This document shows, piece after piece, positions 7,006-9,016 of a DNA stretch of 9,016 bases. The notes under the pieces were generated by a model. That model searched no databases. It was given only the letters and a program-made list of their open reading frames with translations, and was not told where the DNA came from. Source of the DNA: Gammaproteobacteria bacterium (GTDB lineage: Bacteria; Pseudomonadota; Gammaproteobacteria; Comchoanobacterales; Comchoanobacteraceae). How positions within the stretch are numbered: the stretch's first letter is position 1; every line of letters begins with the position of its first letter. The DNA lies in assembly GCA_029243665.1 (NCBI GenBank), contig JAQWRO010000098.1, positions 1 through 9,016 on the forward strand, in the 5' to 3' direction. Made by a program: the position numbers and the translations under genes.

Positions 7006-7476
7006 TTATTTGGGCATGTCTAATATGGCATCTTCTAGACTTTCAATTTGTTGACTTTCCTGAAAAACAATGAACGGACAACCAACATTCGCATCTGCAT
7101 TACAGACTTTAATTTTTTTATCTTGTTCTGAATTTTTCCAAACATCCAAGCTAGGTAGCTGTGTCAATTTTGTGTTTTTCAAAGTAATGCGTGCATCTCC
7201 AGTCTCATTGGATATGTAGTAACAAGCAATCCGACCAATATCGTCACCTCTATAGGATGCACCTAAGTATTCATTGACTTGTTTGGCAAACGAGTATTTC
7301 ATACTAAACCACCCTCCAGGGGCACTCCACTTTCCTGAAACGTCATCACGCACAAGGCTTTCTATCTTAGGACAATAGACAAATTGTTGCTTATTGACTT
7401 GCTGAGGCTGCGCATTATCCGCATGACCTAAACTCATTATAAGACAGACAAATATAAATATAGATCTTACAGCCAT
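7006..7476 (-). CDS. Small exported protein of unknown function with WSAPGGW motif
   Basis: Not recognised with confidence; a link to the DUF3757-type small secreted proteins is only an impression from memory. With the start at ATG 7474-7476 it has 156 residues. Residues 1-19 (MAVRSIFIFVCLIMSLGHA) form a clear Sec signal peptide with likely cleavage after A19 or A22. The mature part contains four cysteines (C35, C85, C125, C133), suggesting two disulphides, and a striking WSAPGGW (50-56). No membrane segment follows, so it should be periplasmic or secreted. The frame could be extended to a TTG at 7500, but AAAGGA (7486-7491) lies inside that extension and is well spaced for the ATG chosen; the ATG at 7483-7485 abuts the ribosome site and is unlikely. 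It has its own extended -10 promoter and lies 68 nt before pckA. Confidence 0.72.
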   Translation of the reverse strand: MAVRSIFIFVCLIMSLGHADNAQPQQVNKQQFVYCPKIESLVRDDVSGKWSAPGGWFSMKYSFAKQVNEYLGASYRGDDIGRIACYYISNETGDARITLKNTKLTQLPSLDVWKNSEQDKKIKVCNADANVGCPFIVFQESQQIESLEDAILDMPK

Positions 7477-7485
7477 AAAACACAT

Positions 7486-7491
7486 TCCTTT
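7486..7491 (-). promoter_or_regulatory. Ribosome binding site deciding the start of the 7006-7476 gene
   Basis: AAAGGA on the minus strand, 9 nt upstream of the ATG at 7474-7476. Because it lies inside the longer reading frame that opens with TTG at 7500, it favours the shorter start, which also gives the better signal peptide. Confidence 0.6.
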
Positions 7492-7499
7492 ATTTAACA

Positions 7500-7508
7500 A
7501 TTATAACA
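7500..7508 (-). promoter_or_regulatory. Extended -10 promoter for the 7006-7476 gene
   Basis: Minus-strand TGTTATAAT is a perfect -10 hexamer with the extended TGn element. No good -35 lies 17 nt upstream, as is common for extended -10 promoters. A transcript starting near 7493 would have a leader of about 17 nt containing AAAGGA. Confidence 0.5.
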
Positions 7509-7557
7509 TAAATTTAAAACAATGGTGTTAATTCATAATACAAGCTTTAAAAGCGAC

Positions 7558-7563
7558 TATAAT
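7558..7563 (+). promoter_or_regulatory. -10 box just ahead of the 7571 start codon
   Basis: A perfect TATAAT on the plus strand ends 7 nt before the ATG at 7571, so initiation at the usual distance would fall on or next to the start codon and yield a leaderless transcript. No convincing -35 and no Shine-Dalgarno are present. Confidence 0.4.
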
Positions 7564-7570
7564 CATTGGT

Positions 7571-8086
7571 ATGAAGCTATTTACAAAAACATCTTTTCAC
7601 CGTCAAGCAATCATACTATTATCTGCACAAGCGCCTGGAGACCAAACATCGATCAAACTATTTTCAGAAAACATTCATCAATTGATTACAAACTTTAACC
7701 AGTACCAAATCGGACAAAAAATAATTGTTTTGGGTGATAAATGCTTAATTGACTCAGACATACTTGAAGATAAGAGCTGGCTTTACGCTTATAATAGCGC
7801 TTACCAACAACCAGTTATGACAAGCCTCCAAAGGGGAATTAGCCTTATGAGCCAGTCGGTTCATTCAGCATTGATATGGCCAGCCAACACACCGCCCCTA
7901 AATTCAGATCATATCCATCAAATACTTAAGGAACAAAAAAACAAATTACATAACATCATTAGGCCCCACGATAGCAATTTTCCAATGTGTATCCCACACA
8001 CTGAATTCAAACATATCTTAGACCTAAAGTCCGACTTAAAAATTGATGAACAGTTAAGTGCTAACGCCTATTTTGTACCGCACTAA
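7571..8086 (+). CDS. MobA/MocA-like nucleotidyltransferase-fold protein, probably catalytically degenerate
   Basis: 171 residues that follow the layout of MobA/MocA-like NTP transferases (Rossmann-type fold acting on CTP or GTP in molybdenum cofactor maturation and other nucleotidyl transfers), although the similarity is weak. Segments that line up are IIVLG (51-55), MTSLQRGI (83-90, family pattern M.SSL..G), and ALIWPANTPPLNSDHI (100-115, family pattern with GDQP or ADMP). Missing are the glycine-rich nucleotide loop at the N-terminus, where the family LAAGxSxRMG is replaced by LLSAQAPGDQTS with K29 after it, and the metal-binding aspartate, replaced by N106. I infer a pseudoenzyme or binding protein; an unrelated fold cannot be excluded. 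ATG at 7571 has no ribosome site and sits 7 nt after TATAAT. The rhodanese gene follows after 39 nt on the same strand. Confidence 0.65.
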   Translation: MKLFTKTSFHRQAIILLSAQAPGDQTSIKLFSENIHQLITNFNQYQIGQKIIVLGDKCLIDSDILEDKSWLYAYNSAYQQPVMTSLQRGISLMSQSVHSALIWPANTPPLNSDHIHQILKEQKNKLHNIIRPHDSNFPMCIPHTEFKHILDLKSDLKIDEQLSANAYFVPH

Positions 8087-8090
8087 AATA

Positions 8091-8119
8091 TTGCATAAAA
8101 AAAAATTTATGGCTAATAT
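8091..8119 (+). promoter_or_regulatory. Possible promoter ahead of the rhodanese gene
   Basis: TTGCAT (8091-8096) and TAATAT (8114-8119) are spaced by exactly 17 nt, with a nine-A tract at the start of the spacer. Matches to consensus are modest (3 and 4 of 6). Initiation at the usual distance would fall at the ATG of 8126. Chance is possible in such AT-rich DNA. Confidence 0.25.
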
Positions 8120-8125
8120 AACGAA

Positions 8126-8452
8126 ATGAATATAAAAGAAATTGATGTAGAGCTTGCTTTTCAAATGCAAGCACAAGGCGACTTAATAATAGACGTAAGA
8201 GAACAGCATGAGTGGGAATCTGGCCATGCAACCGGTGCCACACATCATCCTAAAAGTCAGATAACTACTCTCAAAGACATATTTGAGAACAACAACCAAA
8301 CACTTATTCTGATGTGCCAACGTGGCGTGCGATCTAAAACTGTTGCTGATTATCTTGCAGACTTAGGTTACCAAAACTTATATTCAGTTAAAGGTGGCCT
8401 AACGGCTTGGGAAGACGCTAAGCTACCAGTCACTAACAAGACTACTAATTAA
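8126..8452 (+). CDS. Single-domain rhodanese-like sulfurtransferase
   Basis: Compact 108-residue rhodanese domain with no signal peptide, so cytosolic. Such proteins carry sulfane sulfur as a cysteine persulfide from thiosulfate or a donor protein to thiol acceptors. Seen: the CH2A-type motif DVREQHEWESGH (23-34), the active-site loop CQRGVRS with catalytic C64, and the C-terminal GGLTAW segment typical of the family. The usual HIPGA is HATGA here. Length agrees with GlpE/PspE-type single-domain members; the physiological acceptor cannot be told from sequence. There is no clear Shine-Dalgarno before ATG 8126. It follows the nucleotidyltransferase-like gene by 39 nt and ends tail-to-tail with the peptidase gene, the two stop codons sharing TTAA (8449-8452). 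Confidence 0.9.
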   Translation: MNIKEIDVELAFQMQAQGDLIIDVREQHEWESGHATGATHHPKSQITTLKDIFENNNQTLILMCQRGVRSKTVADYLADLGYQNLYSVKGGLTAWEDAKLPVTNKTTN

Positions 8453-9016
8453 TTCATCTCGATTATTTCAAAGTTTATTTCACCAATTGATTCTTGGCCC
8501 TTGGGTGCTATCAAAGCAAGCCCACAATGCTGTCCATTTGAGAAATAAGCTTTTGCAACGTGAATGATTTCGTCACGCTTAACCTTCAGCAATTTTTGTC
8601 TATAGGTGCTACGATCATCTTCGCTGAAACCAGCATAAGCATTCATAAATACACGCTTTGGACCGCCAATCGGTGTTTCGGGTCTGTCTAATTGCCCGAC
8701 CAAGCTAATGATTGCTTCATCAAACAAATGTGTATCCCAATCATTCTTAATAACCCAATGCATGGCTTCCTCAAATGCTTTAAAAGTTTTTTCCACATTA
8801 GGATCTCTATAGGAGTAAAAACTAAACTCCCCAGATAATGGCTTATAAACAGCGCCACCACCATAAGCACCACCTTGCTCACGAATCACACGGTGCAAAA
8901 AACCATTGGTTAAAACTTGACTCAATACTGCAAAGGCAGCAGATTGCTCATGTCTAATGGTTTCAGTCATATAACTTTTAGCACAATAATTTACCTGAAC
9001 GTCACACCGCCACATC
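8449..9016 (-). CDS. M16 family (insulinase/PreP-like) metallopeptidase, C-terminal part (cut by right edge)
   Basis: About 188 C-terminal residues of a zinc peptidase of family M16, most like the M16C long, single-chain type (around 970 residues) that degrades oligopeptides inside a closed chamber. The tell-tale stretch is NGFLHRVIREQGGAYGGGA, with R45 and Y51 (counted from the first complete codon) being the conserved R/Y pair of the C-terminal homologous domain that holds the substrate backbone. It is followed by FYSYRDP and a long helical tail. The zinc site HxxEH lies in the N-terminal half and is outside. An ATG at 9013-9015 is in frame, but the residues after it (W..D.QVNYCAKSY) already align to the interior of the family, so it is not the true start. 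The gene ends at TAA 8449-8451. Confidence 0.88.
   Translation of the reverse strand, partial: MWRCDVQVNYCAKSYMTETIRHEQSAAFAVLSQVLTNGFLHRVIREQGGAYGGGAVYKPLSGEFSFYSYRDPNVEKTFKAFEEAMHWVIKNDWDTHLFDEAIISLVGQLDRPETPIGGPKRVFMNAYAGFSEDDRSTYRQKLLKVKRDEIIHVAKAYFSNGQHCGLALIAPKGQESIGEINFEIIEMN

Noticed and set aside
8061..8243. Minus-strand open frame opposite the rhodanese start
   Set aside because: Antisense to the well-supported rhodanese domain; composition looks like reverse-read coding sequence.

Overview
The window reads as a chromosomal housekeeping segment of an AT-rich (low-GC) gammaproteobacterium. Support comes from a UvrD N-terminus that aligns almost without gaps to the E. coli protein, the trxA-rho adjacency familiar from gammaproteobacteria, and an ATP-type PEP carboxykinase. 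Small exported proteins and an M16C-type peptidase would fit a Legionellales-like relative, but that placement is inference and there is no rRNA or other marker to test it. I see no tRNA or rRNA genes, CRISPR arrays, insertion sequences or phage genes.

Layout. From 1 to 7476 everything is on the minus strand, so transcription runs right to left: an exported hypothetical protein (7006-7476), pckA (5378-6937), proC (4563-5387, overlapping pckA and starting with TTG), a 147-bp gap with an inverted repeat, then a tight string of trxA (4098-4415), rho (2795-4090), cysS (1437-2786), an exported hypothetical protein overlapping the cysS 3' end (991-1449), and the N-terminal 310 codons of uvrD running off the left edge (1-930). 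uvrD has a good sigma70-type promoter of its own. From 7571 to 8452 two genes lie on the plus strand: a degenerate MobA/MocA-like nucleotidyltransferase-fold protein and a single-domain rhodanese. The rhodanese meets, stop codon on stop codon, a minus-strand M16 peptidase gene cut by the right edge (8449-9016).

How the genes relate. trxA-rho-cysS is a core information and redox cluster: thioredoxin, the transcription termination helicase and cysteinyl-tRNA synthetase, followed by a repair helicase. pckA and proC share a 10-nt overlap and probably a transcript, pairing gluconeogenic PEP formation with the last step of proline synthesis. The 7477-7570 gap between divergent genes carries an extended -10 promoter leftwards and a TATAAT box rightwards that sits only 7 nt from the next ATG, which suggests a leaderless mRNA.

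I found no convincing new multi-gene system. The points most worth a second look are the apparently catalytically dead nucleotidyltransferase-like protein next to a rhodanese, the leaderless-type starts on the plus strand, the altered substrate motif in ProC, an arginine-to-histidine change in Rho, and two uncharacterised cysteine-paired exported proteins.
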